In this document: positions 39,068 through 51,495 of the stretch, one piece after another
Layout of the letters: each line of letters begins with the position of its first letter
Numbering within the stretch: the first letter of the stretch is position 1
Source: Gryllotalpicola protaetiae
Lineage (GTDB): Bacteria; Actinomycetota; Actinomycetes; Actinomycetales; Microbacteriaceae
Direction of reading: 5' to 3'
Assembly: GCF_003627055.1 (NCBI RefSeq)
Contig: NZ_CP032624.1
Coordinates: 3,583,394-3,647,393, forward strand
Length of the DNA stretch: 64,000 bases
Notes under the pieces: generated by a model
Seen by the model: the letters and a program-made list of their open reading frames with translations, nothing else
Databases searched by the model: none
What the model was told of the DNA's origin: nothing
Translations under genes and position numbers: made by a program

Positions 39068-39952
39068 ATGGATCCGGTCTCCGCGATGCTTCACGCCCTC
39101 GATCTGGAGGACCCGGGAGCACGGACCACCGAGGACATCTTCACGGGTCCGAGCCAGTGGATGCCGCACGGCCGCGTCTTCGGCGGTCAGGTGCTCGCCC
39201 AGTCCATCGTCGCGGCGGCGCGCACGCTGCCGGATGAGCGGCTCATCCACTCGCTTCACGGCTACTTCCTGCGGCCGGGCGACGTGAACCTCGACGTCAC
39301 GCTGGGTGTCGACCGCATCCACGACGGCCGCTCGTTCTCCACCCGCCGCGTGCAGACGTTCCAGGGCGGCGTGCCGATCATGTCGCTGATCGCCTCGTTC
39401 CAGGTCGAGCAGGACGGCGTCGACCATCAATTCGACATGCCACACGGCATACCCGACCCCGAGTCGCTTCCGCCGGTCAGCGAGTACCTCGCCGGCATCC
39501 AGCACCCGGCCGCCCAGTTCTGGACCGCGGCGCGCCCGTTCGACATCCGGTACATCGATGCCCCCGTCTACCTGCCGATGGAGGACACCGGTGAGCGGGT
39601 CGCGCACCAGGCCGTGTGGCTGAAGGCGAAGGCGACGCTGCCCGACGACCCGGTACTCCACCGGGCCGCCATGGCGTATGCGAGCGACTACACGATCCTC
39701 GAGCCGGTGCTGCGCCGTCACGGCGCAGCGTGGGCGACCCCGGGGCTCAAGATGGCGAGCCTCGACCACGCCATGTGGTGGCATCGGCCCGCCCGGGCGG
39801 ACGAGTGGCTGCTCTACGTCGAGGACTCCCCCAGCGCGCAAGGCGGTCGGGGGCTCGCGCACGCGCGCATCTACCGGCAGGACGGCGCGCTCGCCGCCAC
39901 GGTCGCGCAGGAGGGCATGCTGCGCATTCCCGGCGGCGAGACAGCCGCCTGA
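39068..39952 (+). CDS. tesB: Acyl-CoA thioesterase II
   Basis: A 294-residue double-hotdog thioesterase that hydrolyses acyl-CoAs. It has the N-terminal MPHGRVFGGQVLAQSIVAA, LIHSLHGYFLRPGDVNLDV, the Asp/Gln/Thr catalytic region in GRSFSTRRVQTFQGG, and the C-terminal ASLDHAMWWHRPARADEWLLYVEDSPSAQGGRGLAHARIYRQDG. The start follows the divergent gene by only 22 bp, so the promoters overlap. Confidence 0.92.
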   Translation: MDPVSAMLHALDLEDPGARTTEDIFTGPSQWMPHGRVFGGQVLAQSIVAAARTLPDERLIHSLHGYFLRPGDVNLDVTLGVDRIHDGRSFSTRRVQTFQGGVPIMSLIASFQVEQDGVDHQFDMPHGIPDPESLPPVSEYLAGIQHPAAQFWTAARPFDIRYIDAPVYLPMEDTGERVAHQAVWLKAKATLPDDPVLHRAAMAYASDYTILEPVLRRHGAAWATPGLKMASLDHAMWWHRPARADEWLLYVEDSPSAQGGRGLAHARIYRQDGALAATVAQEGMLRIPGGETAA

Positions 39953-39977
39953 TAGCGGCATCCGATTGAATCGACTC

Positions 39978-40427
39978 GTGACTCGAATCACCCGACGCAC
40001 CGCACTGGCCACTGCCGGAGCAGGAGTCGTCTCGCTCGGCCTGGCCGCGTGCTCCCCGACCAACGGGCAGGCACCGGGCGACAACGGCTCAGGTGATGGT
40101 GTGAAAGCGACGAAGGATGCCTCAGGCAAGACCTCGGTGGCTGCGTCGTCGATTCCCGTCGGGGGCTCGATCATCGTGCAGACCGGGTCGCAGTCGGACC
40201 CGGCGATCGCGCTCGCGCAGCCGAGCTCGGGGAAGTTCGTCGCTCACACGGCGGTGTGCACACACCAGGGCTGCATCGTCGCCGCCGCCGGGGCGGAGCT
40301 GCACTGCCCGTGCCACGGCTCGAAGTTCGATGCGTTCACCGGCAAGGCCATTCACGGCCCGGCATCACTGCCGCTCGACGAGGTCGCCGTGACGGTGAGC
40401 GGCTCGAGCGTCGAGTTCGACGCGTAA
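39978..40427 (+). CDS. Rieske [2Fe-2S] lipoprotein with a Tat-type signal
   Basis: A 149-residue exported iron-sulfur protein. The N terminus RITRRTALATAGAGVVSLGLAAC combines a twin-arginine motif with a lipobox ending in Cys. After a Gly/Ser-rich linker the Rieske domain shows both cluster motifs, CTHQGC and CPCHGSKF. It probably sits on the outer face of the membrane and passes electrons; the partner is not encoded nearby. A TTG at 39966 is an alternative start. Confidence 0.9.
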   Translation: MTRITRRTALATAGAGVVSLGLAACSPTNGQAPGDNGSGDGVKATKDASGKTSVAASSIPVGGSIIVQTGSQSDPAIALAQPSSGKFVAHTAVCTHQGCIVAAAGAELHCPCHGSKFDAFTGKAIHGPASLPLDEVAVTVSGSSVEFDA

Positions 40428-40500
40428 CGCCTGCCGCGGAAGCCTCCGTTTCCCGGTCCCGAACGCGTCGAGGCGGCGTCACGTGGCGACGACCTGTGGT

Positions 40501-41027
40501 TCAGGTCCTGCTGGAGCCCCGGCGGAACTGCAGCGCCTCACCGATATACGGCTGCCAGGCGGCGCGCTCGGCATCCGCGATCCGCCGCGGGCGGCCCGTT
40601 TCCGCGTCGACGAGCACCAGCGTCGTCGCGGCGCGGGCGTAGAGCGTGCGCTGCCTGGCCGTGACCGGCGAGTAGATCTCGTAGTACATGTCGAGGCTCG
40701 CGCCGCCGATGTGCCCGATCCAGAGCTGGATGTCGAGCGGCGACCGCAGGAACGGGATCTGCGCGAGGTATTCGATCTCCTGATGCGCGAGCACCGTCAG
40801 CGTGCCCTCGCCCGGCTTGGACCTGAGGATCGCGGTGTCTGCGAACGGCCCCGGGTCGAGATGGCCCTCCTCGTCGGGGTCGCCCGCCCAGAACGCTTGC
40901 ACGCGCGCATCCTCGAAGAAGCGCAGCATCGCGACATTGTTGACGTGGCCATACGCGTCGAGATCGCTGAAGCGCATGACCGTGGGGACATGAATGCGAC
41001 GGGATGCCACGGCCGACTCGTCTGCCA

Positions 41028-41028
<1 letters not shown>
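40501..41028 (-). CDS. Acyl-CoA thioesterase, 4HBT family
   Basis: A 175-residue single-hotdog thioesterase with RFSDLDAYGHVNNVAMLRFFEDARVQAF, the classical 4-hydroxybenzoyl-CoA thioesterase signature (conserved Asp in FSDLDAYGHVNN). The substrate is unknown. Its ATG overlaps the stop of ettA (ATGA-type), so the two are co-translated. Confidence 0.9.
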
Positions 41029-42710
<1,682 letters not shown>

Positions 42711-42786
42711 GCAACCAGTCTATTTAGCGCGCGGCAGACGCCATGACGGCGGCGAGGCCGCGGTATCGAAAAACCGCGATCGGATC

Positions 42787-43275
42787 TCAGCCGACGGCGG
42801 GAATGCCGCCGATGAGGCAGCCTCCGCTGCCGAGCGCGGGCGCCACCGTCGACTGATAGCCGTCGACCGCCGTGCCCCACTGCCCGACAAGGCACGAGTC
42901 GCCGATCTTGACACCGACCATGATCGATCCCGGCTGCAGGTTCGCCGAGGTCGTGCTCGCCGTCACCTGTGTGGCCGCCGGGGGGAAGCCCGCCGACTTG
43001 AGTGCGGCCGCGACGGTGTTCCCGTCGGCCTGTGCGTTGCCGGCGAGCACGCCGCGGATCGCAGTGTCGAAGGCGGTGCGGTTCTGCTCGGCGGTGCCGT
43101 TCGCGTCGAACGAGGTCGAACCGCCACCAGGAGCCGCGGTCGCGCTCGGGGCTTCGGTCCATGCGGTCTGGGTCGGGCTCGGCGCATGCGCCTGCGGGCC
43201 GGCGCCCGTGCACCCGGCCAGCGCGAGCGCTGCGGCGGCCAGAGCGACCACCGGCATCGTTCGACCGACCCGCAC
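42787..43275 (-). CDS. DUF6993-type lipoprotein
   Basis: A 162-residue lipoprotein: signal peptide and lipobox TMPVVALAAAALALAGC, then a Thr/Ala/Pro-rich linker to about residue 55. A compact domain follows, with two cysteines (DSCLVGQWGT and GGCLIGG) that could form a disulfide. I recognise the domain as DUF6993, found in Microbacteriaceae; its function is unknown. Confidence 0.75.
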   Translation of the reverse strand: MRVGRTMPVVALAAAALALAGCTGAGPQAHAPSPTQTAWTEAPSATAAPGGGSTSFDANGTAEQNRTAFDTAIRGVLAGNAQADGNTVAAALKSAGFPPAATQVTASTTSANLQPGSIMVGVKIGDSCLVGQWGTAVDGYQSTVAPALGSGGCLIGGIPAVG

Positions 43276-43355
43276 GAGCTCCCCTCACCGGCCCGCCGGT
43301 CGGCGAACCTCGGTCGAGTCTAGGGGGCACGGCCTCTCAGGCCCCGGAGGGGACG

Positions 43356-43946
43356 CTATGCGTCCTCCAGGATCTCGCCGGTCTGCTCGTCGGCCGCGAC
43401 GAACCCGAAAGCAGCCGGCTCGCCCGCATCAGCGCTCGATGCCGACGCGATCGACGTTGCCGGATTCGCCCACACCTCACCCTCGCCGGACGGCTCGGGA
43501 ACGAATCCGGACCGGTCGCCTCGATCGAAAGCGGGCGGCTGCTCGTCGTCGACGGCCGGAGCCCCGTCGTCCGCCCCGCCGCTCGACTTGCCGTTGTTGC
43601 GCACGAATCCGCTGGCCTTGCCCCACCGGAAGTCGTGGCCGACGCCTTCGGCCTCGATCTCGACGTCGAGGCCGGCCTTCCCGCCGGCACTCCACTCGGT
43701 GACCTTCAGCCGGCCCGTCACGATGACGGGGTCGCCCTTGCCGATGCTCGCGAACACGTTCGTCGCGAGCACACGGAACGTGCTCACGCTGTACCAGCTC
43801 GTCGGCCCGGTCTCCCACTGGCCTGTGGTGCGGTTGTAGCGGCGGTCGTTCGAGGCGAGCCGGAAGCTCGAGATGGCGAGTGGACCCGCCATGACGAACT
43901 TGGGCTGGGTCGCGACGAAGCCGCGGACGGTGATGGTCGAGCTCAT
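43356..43946 (-). CDS. ssb: Single-stranded DNA-binding protein paralogue
   Basis: A 196-residue SSB with an OB fold at the N terminus (TITVRGFVATQPKFVMAGPLAISSFRLASNDRRYNRTTGQWE, then WYSVSTFRVLATNVFASIGKGDPVIVTGRLKV). The tail is Gly/Asp/Pro-rich but ends TGEILEDA; the acidic DDDIPF-like tip that recruits repair and replication partners is absent. This is probably a second, non-essential SSB rather than the replication SSB usually found with rpsF and rplI. GGAGG precedes the ATG. Confidence 0.88.
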   Translation of the reverse strand: MSSTITVRGFVATQPKFVMAGPLAISSFRLASNDRRYNRTTGQWETGPTSWYSVSTFRVLATNVFASIGKGDPVIVTGRLKVTEWSAGGKAGLDVEIEAEGVGHDFRWGKASGFVRNNGKSSGGADDGAPAVDDEQPPAFDRGDRSGFVPEPSGEGEVWANPATSIASASSADAGEPAAFGFVAADEQTGEILEDA

Positions 43947-44021
43947 TGTGGAACCTCCCTGGTCGGCGCCGAGGCGGCGCGGTCTCACGAGTGTCGTGCG
44001 AGCAGGCATCCGCACGCATGA

Positions 44022-44066
44022 CACAGCCCCCGGATCGGGGACGAATCCGCGAATCCGGGGGCTGTG
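44022..44066 (-). terminator. Terminator after msrA
   Basis: CACAGCCCCCGGAT and ATCCGGGGGCTGTG form a perfect 14-bp stem with a 17-nt loop, between the msrA stop and the ssb start on the minus strand. No T-run follows. It should insulate ssb from msrA transcription. Confidence 0.65.
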
Positions 44067-44133
44067 CTGGGGAAGACCGGCGCATATTCGCACCGCGATG
44101 CGCGGCAGCGCCGCGCTCATAGAAGCAGCGCGA

Positions 44134-44661
44134 CTATGCGGCGCGGACGTATTCCCCGAACGCCTTGCGCACCTTGTTCACCTTGGGCAGCGCGACCGCG
44201 AGGCAGTAGCCCTGGCCGGGGTTCTTGGCGAAGAAGTCCTGGTGGTACTCCTCAGCGCGGTAGAACTCGCCGAGCGGCTCGAGCGTGGTGACGACGCCCC
44301 CGCCCCAGATATCGTCGGCGCGCGCGATGGCCGCCTCGAACACGGCCTTCTGCTCGTCGTCGGAGTAGAACATCGCCGAGCGGTACTGCGTGCCGATGTC
44401 GGCACCCTGCCGGTTCAGCTGGCGTGGGTCGTGGAGCGTGAAGAACGCGTCGAGGATGATGTCGGCCGGGATCACGGTCTCGTCGAAGGTGACGGCGACC
44501 GCCTCGGCGTGGTTCGTGGTGCCGGTGCACACGAGCTCGTAGCTCGGGTTCGCGACCGTGCCGCCGGTGTAGCCGCTGACGACGTCGCTCACGCCGTTGA
44601 GCGTGCGGTACACCGCGTCGAGACACCAGAAGCAACCGCCTGCGAGGACGAAGGTCTGCAT
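44134..44661 (-). CDS. msrA: Peptide-methionine (S)-S-oxide reductase MsrA
   Basis: A 175-residue methionine sulfoxide reductase. The catalytic cysteine lies in LAGGCFWCLDAVYRTLNGV, followed by VSGYTGGTVANPSYELVCTGTTNHAEAV and the family block FFTLHDPRQLNRQGADIGTQYRSAMFY. The start is set by AAAGGGG 7 bp upstream. It repairs oxidised proteins; reducing partners are not encoded beside it. Confidence 0.95.
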   Translation of the reverse strand: MQTFVLAGGCFWCLDAVYRTLNGVSDVVSGYTGGTVANPSYELVCTGTTNHAEAVAVTFDETVIPADIILDAFFTLHDPRQLNRQGADIGTQYRSAMFYSDDEQKAVFEAAIARADDIWGGGVVTTLEPLGEFYRAEEYHQDFFAKNPGQGYCLAVALPKVNKVRKAFGEYVRAA

Positions 44662-44758
44662 TGTGGACCCCTTTCGTGAAGTCATGTCCATGGTGTCAAA
44701 CCACGGCGCGCCGCGGTTAGTTCCCGAACACGAGCGGCGCTCGTCGTACCCTCGCGGC

Positions 44759-45472
44759 ATGCAGCTGTGGAACGACTTCGTGAGCTGGTTCACCAACCCC
44801 GGCAACCGCTCCCTCATCTTCGCCATCGCGGTGCTGTTCGTCGGCATCGTGGTCTCCGGCCTCATCGCCGCCTGGATCGCCCGCGGCACCGTGCGCGGCG
44901 TGCTCGCGCGCACCGAGCGGCAGCAGAAGGCGTCGGCTATCGCCGCGCTGGTGGATGCCGCGACCGAGGCGTCCGTGTGGAATTCGCTCACCCCCGGCGA
45001 GCAGGTGCTGAGCGATCGAGCCGTCGGCCAGGCGGACATCCAGGTGCGCCTGCTGCCGATCAAGGGCGCCGGAATCGCCGCCAACTGGGCCAGCCACCAG
45101 CTCGCCGAGATGAAGCGCAACTCGGCCACCTTCGGCTACCAGCTCGACCCGGTCGTCGCCGAGTTCCGCGATCGCCTGATCGAGTGGCAGAGGAAGCCGG
45201 GCCGCGCCAAGCGCATCTTCGCGGGCGATCTCGAGCGCTGGCGGTTCGAGGCTGGCACGTCGACGGGCCAGCTCGACGCTCAGCAGGACCAGTGGGTCGC
45301 GCAGCAGCATCACGAGAAGTACGCTGCGCCCGCACCACTCCCGGCGCCGACGGCTGCCGCCCCCGTGTCCAACCCCGCGGTCGAGTTGCCGACGGAGGCG
45401 ATGGCTCAGCTTCCGAGCGCTCCTGCGTATCTGCACCACGACGAGCAGGCGCCCGAGCGCTACACGGCCTAG
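44759..45472 (+). CDS. Single-pass membrane protein of unknown function
   Basis: A 237-residue protein: one transmembrane segment near residues 18-40 (SLIFAIAVLFVGIVVSGLIAAW) followed by a long cytoplasmic helical region and a Pro/Ala-rich acidic tail. It resembles conserved actinobacterial hypothetical proteins, but I cannot name a family. It is divergent from msrA, with about 100 bp between starts. Confidence 0.75.
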   Translation: MQLWNDFVSWFTNPGNRSLIFAIAVLFVGIVVSGLIAAWIARGTVRGVLARTERQQKASAIAALVDAATEASVWNSLTPGEQVLSDRAVGQADIQVRLLPIKGAGIAANWASHQLAEMKRNSATFGYQLDPVVAEFRDRLIEWQRKPGRAKRIFAGDLERWRFEAGTSTGQLDAQQDQWVAQQHHEKYAAPAPLPAPTAAAPVSNPAVELPTEAMAQLPSAPAYLHHDEQAPERYTA

Positions 45473-45528
45473 TTCCGCCGTGTCTGCGGGCCCGTCTGCC
45501 AGACTTGCTGCATGACTGACGGGGCGGT

Positions 45529-47603
<2,075 letters not shown>

Positions 47604-47607
<4 letters not shown>

Positions 47608-48380
47608 TGGTGATGCTCGTGCCGGCCGAGCTCGGTGACCGGTGTCGCACCGGGCCGTGTCCACTGCGGCGCGGGTCGGCTCGTGTCCCAGGTGGGCTCG
47701 CCTGAGGCATCCTGTCGCCAGTACCAGCACGGCCGCTGTCCCTCCGGCCAGCCATCCGGGTTGTCCTGCCAGGCCTCGCCGCGGCCGTACGGCGTCATGT
47801 CGAGCAATGCGAACGACCCGGAAGCGGCCTCGGTGCCGCGCCCGGTGATGTCGTAGGTCAGGAACACGCGGTCGCCATCGCGCAGGTAGCAGGTGAAGTG
47901 GCCCATGGGGCCGCCGATCGGCCAGTCCAGACCGCGCACCGAGTACCAGGGCTGCGTGTAGCCCATGAACGCGAGGTACGGCAGCACCTCGTCCCACGGG
48001 CCTTCGGTGAGAATCGCGAACGCGACGCCGCGGGCGTTCAGATACACCGCGTCCCTGAGGTGCCACGCACTGACGGTGCACCCCTCGCACTGCCCCTGGA
48101 TCGGCGCGCCGTCGTGCCACATGTGCTTGTACGCGATGAGCTCGTCACGCCCCTCGAACAGCTCGATGAACGGCACGGGACCGCCGGGGCCGACGACTTC
48201 TGTGCCCCCGTCGATCTCGACCATCGGCATGCGCCTGCGCGCAGCCGCGATCGCGTCGCCCTCGTGGGTGTGCGCCTTCTCGCGTACGAGCAGCTCGTCG
48301 CGCGCGGCCTGCCAGGTGCTCAGATCGACCACCGCGGGCTTGCCCGTCGGGGTGCTTCTCTGGTTCTCCATGATCGTCAT
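47604..48380 (-). CDS. DUF899 family thioredoxin-like protein
   Basis: A 258-residue DUF899 protein. Family landmarks are VREKAHTHEGDAIAAARRRMPM near residue 35, LFEGRDELIAYKHMWHDGAPIQGQCEGCTVSAWHL with CEGC, and the C-terminal PYGRGEAWQDNPDGWPEGQRPCWYW. Its biochemical role is unknown. The start at 48380 is supported by AGAGGAG 4 bp upstream. It overlaps the convergent nadE stop by 4 bp. Confidence 0.88.
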
Positions 48381-48448
48381 GATGCTCCTCTCACCGAGGG
48401 GTCGAAACGGACCGGCGAGAATCGACACGGCTGCGCCAGAATGTCGTC

Positions 48449-48670
48449 ATGAGTCGCCCCAAGCGGAAATTCTCAGAGCTCTCCACGCCGGCGAAGGTCG
48501 GCGTCGTCGCAGCCGGAGTCGGTCAGGTGACCCTCGCGGTGCTGGCCTTCACCGATCTCGCCGGGCGCCCCAAAGAAGAGATCAACGGGCCGAAGCCCGC
48601 ATGGATCCCGGTGATCCTCGTGAACTGGTTCGGCCCGATCACGTACTTCCTGTTCGGCCGGAAGAACTGA
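48449..48670 (+). CDS. Small PLDc_N-like membrane protein
   Basis: A 73-residue protein with two hydrophobic segments (KVGVVAAGVGQVTLAVLAF and WIPVILVNWFGPITYFLFGRK). The second has the NWFGPITYFLFGRK pattern of the PLDc_N domain that precedes cardiolipin synthase in other proteins; here it stands alone. It is divergent from the DUF899 gene, and its end overlaps that of gtfB by 32 bp. Confidence 0.7.
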   Translation: MSRPKRKFSELSTPAKVGVVAAGVGQVTLAVLAFTDLAGRPKEEINGPKPAWIPVILVNWFGPITYFLFGRKN

Positions 48671-49964
48671 GAACCCGCAGGTACTCTTCCGCCGTCGACT
48701 GCGGCCCGCGCTGCGTATGCAGTCGAGCGAGCACCGCGTTCCTGCTGCGCGGCGTCGCGGTCGCGGCATCCAGTTCTGCCCTGAGCTCGTTGATGCTCGA
48801 GACCACAAGCGAGTGCTCGGGCGCCTTGGCGTTCGGGCGCAGCGCGAGCACCACGAGATTCAGGTGATAGGCAGCCTTCACGACGTCGAGCACATGCGAT
48901 CCCGCGTTGAGATCGAGATAGACGGATGCCCGCTCGAACTCCTCCCGGATCCGCCGCTGGTTGATTCCCGGCGTCAGCGTCAGATTCGGGTACCGACGCC
49001 CGAGGTCATGCAGCTTGTCGCTCATCAGCGTCAGCGCCGCCACCGAGAACGTGATCTCGGGGAACGCCTCGAGCAGCTCGGCGAGGCCCGGCAGCTCGTC
49101 GGAGTTGGTCAGCGTGAAGGTGCGCTTCAACTCGAATCCCTGCCGGTCGGCGAACCGGCCGAGCTGCGACAGATAGACCAGTTCGACGGGGGTCTCCGGG
49201 TGGCGAGCGGACACCCGCTGAAGCATCCGCTCGTCGCTGAAGACGATGCGCTCGAGCGATCGGGGATCCGCCAGCTCGGTCGCCATGTTCTCGGGCTCGT
49301 CGCCCGGCATCGGCTCCTGCCAGAACAGCGTCGTGTTCGGGGTGGCCGCACGCCGCCGCATCACGAACAGGGGGTGGGACAGCGAGTTGATCACGACCCG
49401 GTCGTCCTCGAGCCGCTGGTCGTCGATGAAGAACGAGACGAAGTCGGCGAGCGAGGCGAAGCTGCGCAGGCTCGACGCCGACCGCATCGTGATGAGACGG
49501 CTCGCGTGGTCGACCTCGACGACCCACTCCCCCGGCCCGCGGTACACCGTCTGGTGCGCGACGCCAACGCTGCAGAAGGTGGTCGCGTACCGGTTGCCGT
49601 AGCGGTCATAGCGGTCGGTGTGGCTCGGCGACCCGTCGGGCAGCAGCCAGTCGACGCTCTCGACCTGCCGGAACGAGTTCGGCTCGTAGTTGATGCGCCC
49701 GAGCTCGACGCCGTCGCGCAGGATCTGCCCGTACAGCTCGCGCCCGTGCCGGATCTCGCACCACTCGGGCACAGGGACCTGATCGAAGAACAGCGGCGCT
49801 CCGTTCCGCTCAATGCCGGTGTACGCGGTGAAGGGGCACAGCGCGCCGTCGGGCAGTTCGCCGCCGTACTGGATGACCACCGGCGTGAACTCGATCGCCG
49901 CCGTCTCGAACGATCGCAAGAGCTCGCGCGTCGTGTCGTCGTACGTGTCGAACAGCGCTAGCAC
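48639..49964 (-). CDS. gtfB: Accessory Sec glycosylation chaperone GtfB
   Basis: A 441-residue GtfB/Gtf2-like protein, the non-catalytic partner of GtfA. In streptococci GtfB binds unmodified adhesin and lets GtfA add GlcNAc to Ser/Thr. The start VLALFDTYDDTTRELLRSF and CPFTAYTG match the family N terminus; the C-terminal half has a GT-B fold (NLTLTPGINQRRIREEFERASVYLDLNAGSHVLDVV) without a complete EX7E motif. The GTG start overlaps the gtfA stop, so it is translationally coupled. It is the last gene of the aSec operon. Confidence 0.85.
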   Translation of the reverse strand: MLALFDTYDDTTRELLRSFETAAIEFTPVVIQYGGELPDGALCPFTAYTGIERNGAPLFFDQVPVPEWCEIRHGRELYGQILRDGVELGRINYEPNSFRQVESVDWLLPDGSPSHTDRYDRYGNRYATTFCSVGVAHQTVYRGPGEWVVEVDHASRLITMRSASSLRSFASLADFVSFFIDDQRLEDDRVVINSLSHPLFVMRRRAATPNTTLFWQEPMPGDEPENMATELADPRSLERIVFSDERMLQRVSARHPETPVELVYLSQLGRFADRQGFELKRTFTLTNSDELPGLAELLEAFPEITFSVAALTLMSDKLHDLGRRYPNLTLTPGINQRRIREEFERASVYLDLNAGSHVLDVVKAAYHLNLVVLALRPNAKAPEHSLVVSSINELRAELDAATATPRSRNAVLARLHTQRGPQSTAEEYLRVLSSSGRTGST

Positions 49965-51481
49965 GGCGCACCACCGCCGAGCAGCTGCTCCCACAGCTTC
50001 CGCACGTTCGCGGCCGTGTACGCCTCGGCCTTGCGCAGACTCGCCGCGCGCAGACCGTCGAAGTCGGGCGACGTCAGCAGGCCGACGATCGCCTCGGACA
50101 GCGTGACGACGTCGCGGTCGGTGCGGGTGGCTGGCACCAGGCATCCGTTCACGCTCTGCTCGACCATCTCGCGATTGCCGTAGTCGACGTCGAAGCCCAC
50201 GATCGGCAGCCCCTCGGCCAGCGCCTCGAGCAGCGACAGCCCGAACCCCTCAGAGGTCGAGGCCGACACGTACAGGGCGTACGAGCCGAGCAGGCCGTCG
50301 AGCTTCTGGTGACCCATCAGGCGCACCCAGTCCTGTGTCTGCGTCTCGGCGATCGCGGCGAGCACGGGGTCGCGATCGCCCTCACCGTAGATGTCGAGAC
50401 GGATGCCGGGCACGGCGTCGCGGGCCAGGGCGACCGCGCGGATCAGGAGGTCCAGGTGCTTCTCGTCCGCGAGCCTGCTGGCGGTGACCAGCGCTGCCGG
50501 ATCGTAGTCGGGGTGCGCCACAGGCTCGGCAACCCCTGGCGGAATGCGCACCACAGGGATGGCGCCGGCGAGCTGGCCCTCGAGAACCGTCTGCTGGCGG
50601 GCGGTCGCGACGACCAGTCCGTCGATCAGGTCGGGCCGGGTGAACACGTTCTCGTAGTGGTTGTTCCACAGCAGCACGCCGTCCTCGCTCTGCTTGAGGT
50701 CGAAGTGCTCGGCATGCACGACCGAGTACAGCCGGCGGTCGCCGATCACCGGGTAGATGCCGTCGATGACGTCGATCGCGCGGTCCACGATGACGACGTC
50801 GTCCGGGCGGTCGAACAGGCGCCCGAACACGAACCGGAAGAACTGCGCGCGGCCCTCGAGCACGAGGTCGCCGCCGAAGGAACTGGGTCGGCCCTTCCTC
50901 TCCGGGCGTCGATAGAGCGGGGACGACGGCGTGATCACCGTCCGGGTGATCTCGCCCCCGCGATAGAACTGCGCGGCGGCGACCCGGCCGTCGCCCGAGT
51001 AGAAATCGCGGCGCGCGAGCACGCCCTCATGGAAGTGCTCGACGTTGTTGAGCGTCTCGTCGTAGTGCTCGACGCGCACGACCCGGCCCCCCACCATCGT
51101 CTCGACGCGGTCGACGATGCCGCCGCCGAGCGTGCGCAGCCGGTGACGCAGCGCCGGGCTCTCCAGAACGACGTCGATGAAGTCGGGACCGGGCTGCGGG
51201 TCGGAGTGCGGCCCCGCGATCAGCGACACGACGTCGTCGACGGTGATCGTCGACGGCCGGGTCGCGCGGCCGCTCACCAGGTTGTAGATCCACAGGACCT
51301 GGGAGTGCTCGAAGCCGAGCCTGTCCGAGAAGAAGCTCAAATTCGTGCCGACGTAGTCGGTGAACACGTAGAAGTCGTCGACCCACGGGATGCCCGCGAA
51401 AAGCTCGCGCCGGTACTTCTGCGCGTACTCGACGCCGCTCGAGGCGAGGCCGATCGCCTTGTTGACGTTGAAGACGCGCAT
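49958..51481 (-). CDS. gtfA: Accessory Sec glycosyltransferase GtfA
   Basis: A 507-residue GT-B glycosyltransferase (GT4-like) expected to transfer GlcNAc onto serine and threonine of the repeat adhesin in the cytosol. The N terminus MRVFNVNKAIGLASSGVEYAQKYR is the GtfA hallmark. An EX7E motif, EGFGLSLLE, is present near residue 420, and a beta-meander insert (DUF1975-like, about residues 70-200) is retained, as needed for binding GtfB. A GTG at 51499 overlapping the secA2 stop is an alternative start. Confidence 0.9.
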   Translation of the reverse strand: MRVFNVNKAIGLASSGVEYAQKYRRELFAGIPWVDDFYVFTDYVGTNLSFFSDRLGFEHSQVLWIYNLVSGRATRPSTITVDDVVSLIAGPHSDPQPGPDFIDVVLESPALRHRLRTLGGGIVDRVETMVGGRVVRVEHYDETLNNVEHFHEGVLARRDFYSGDGRVAAAQFYRGGEITRTVITPSSPLYRRPERKGRPSSFGGDLVLEGRAQFFRFVFGRLFDRPDDVVIVDRAIDVIDGIYPVIGDRRLYSVVHAEHFDLKQSEDGVLLWNNHYENVFTRPDLIDGLVVATARQQTVLEGQLAGAIPVVRIPPGVAEPVAHPDYDPAALVTASRLADEKHLDLLIRAVALARDAVPGIRLDIYGEGDRDPVLAAIAETQTQDWVRLMGHQKLDGLLGSYALYVSASTSEGFGLSLLEALAEGLPIVGFDVDYGNREMVEQSVNGCLVPATRTDRDVVTLSEAIVGLLTSPDFDGLRAASLRKAEAYTAANVRKLWEQLLGGGAPC

Positions 51482-51495
51482 GGGGCTCGCAGACC

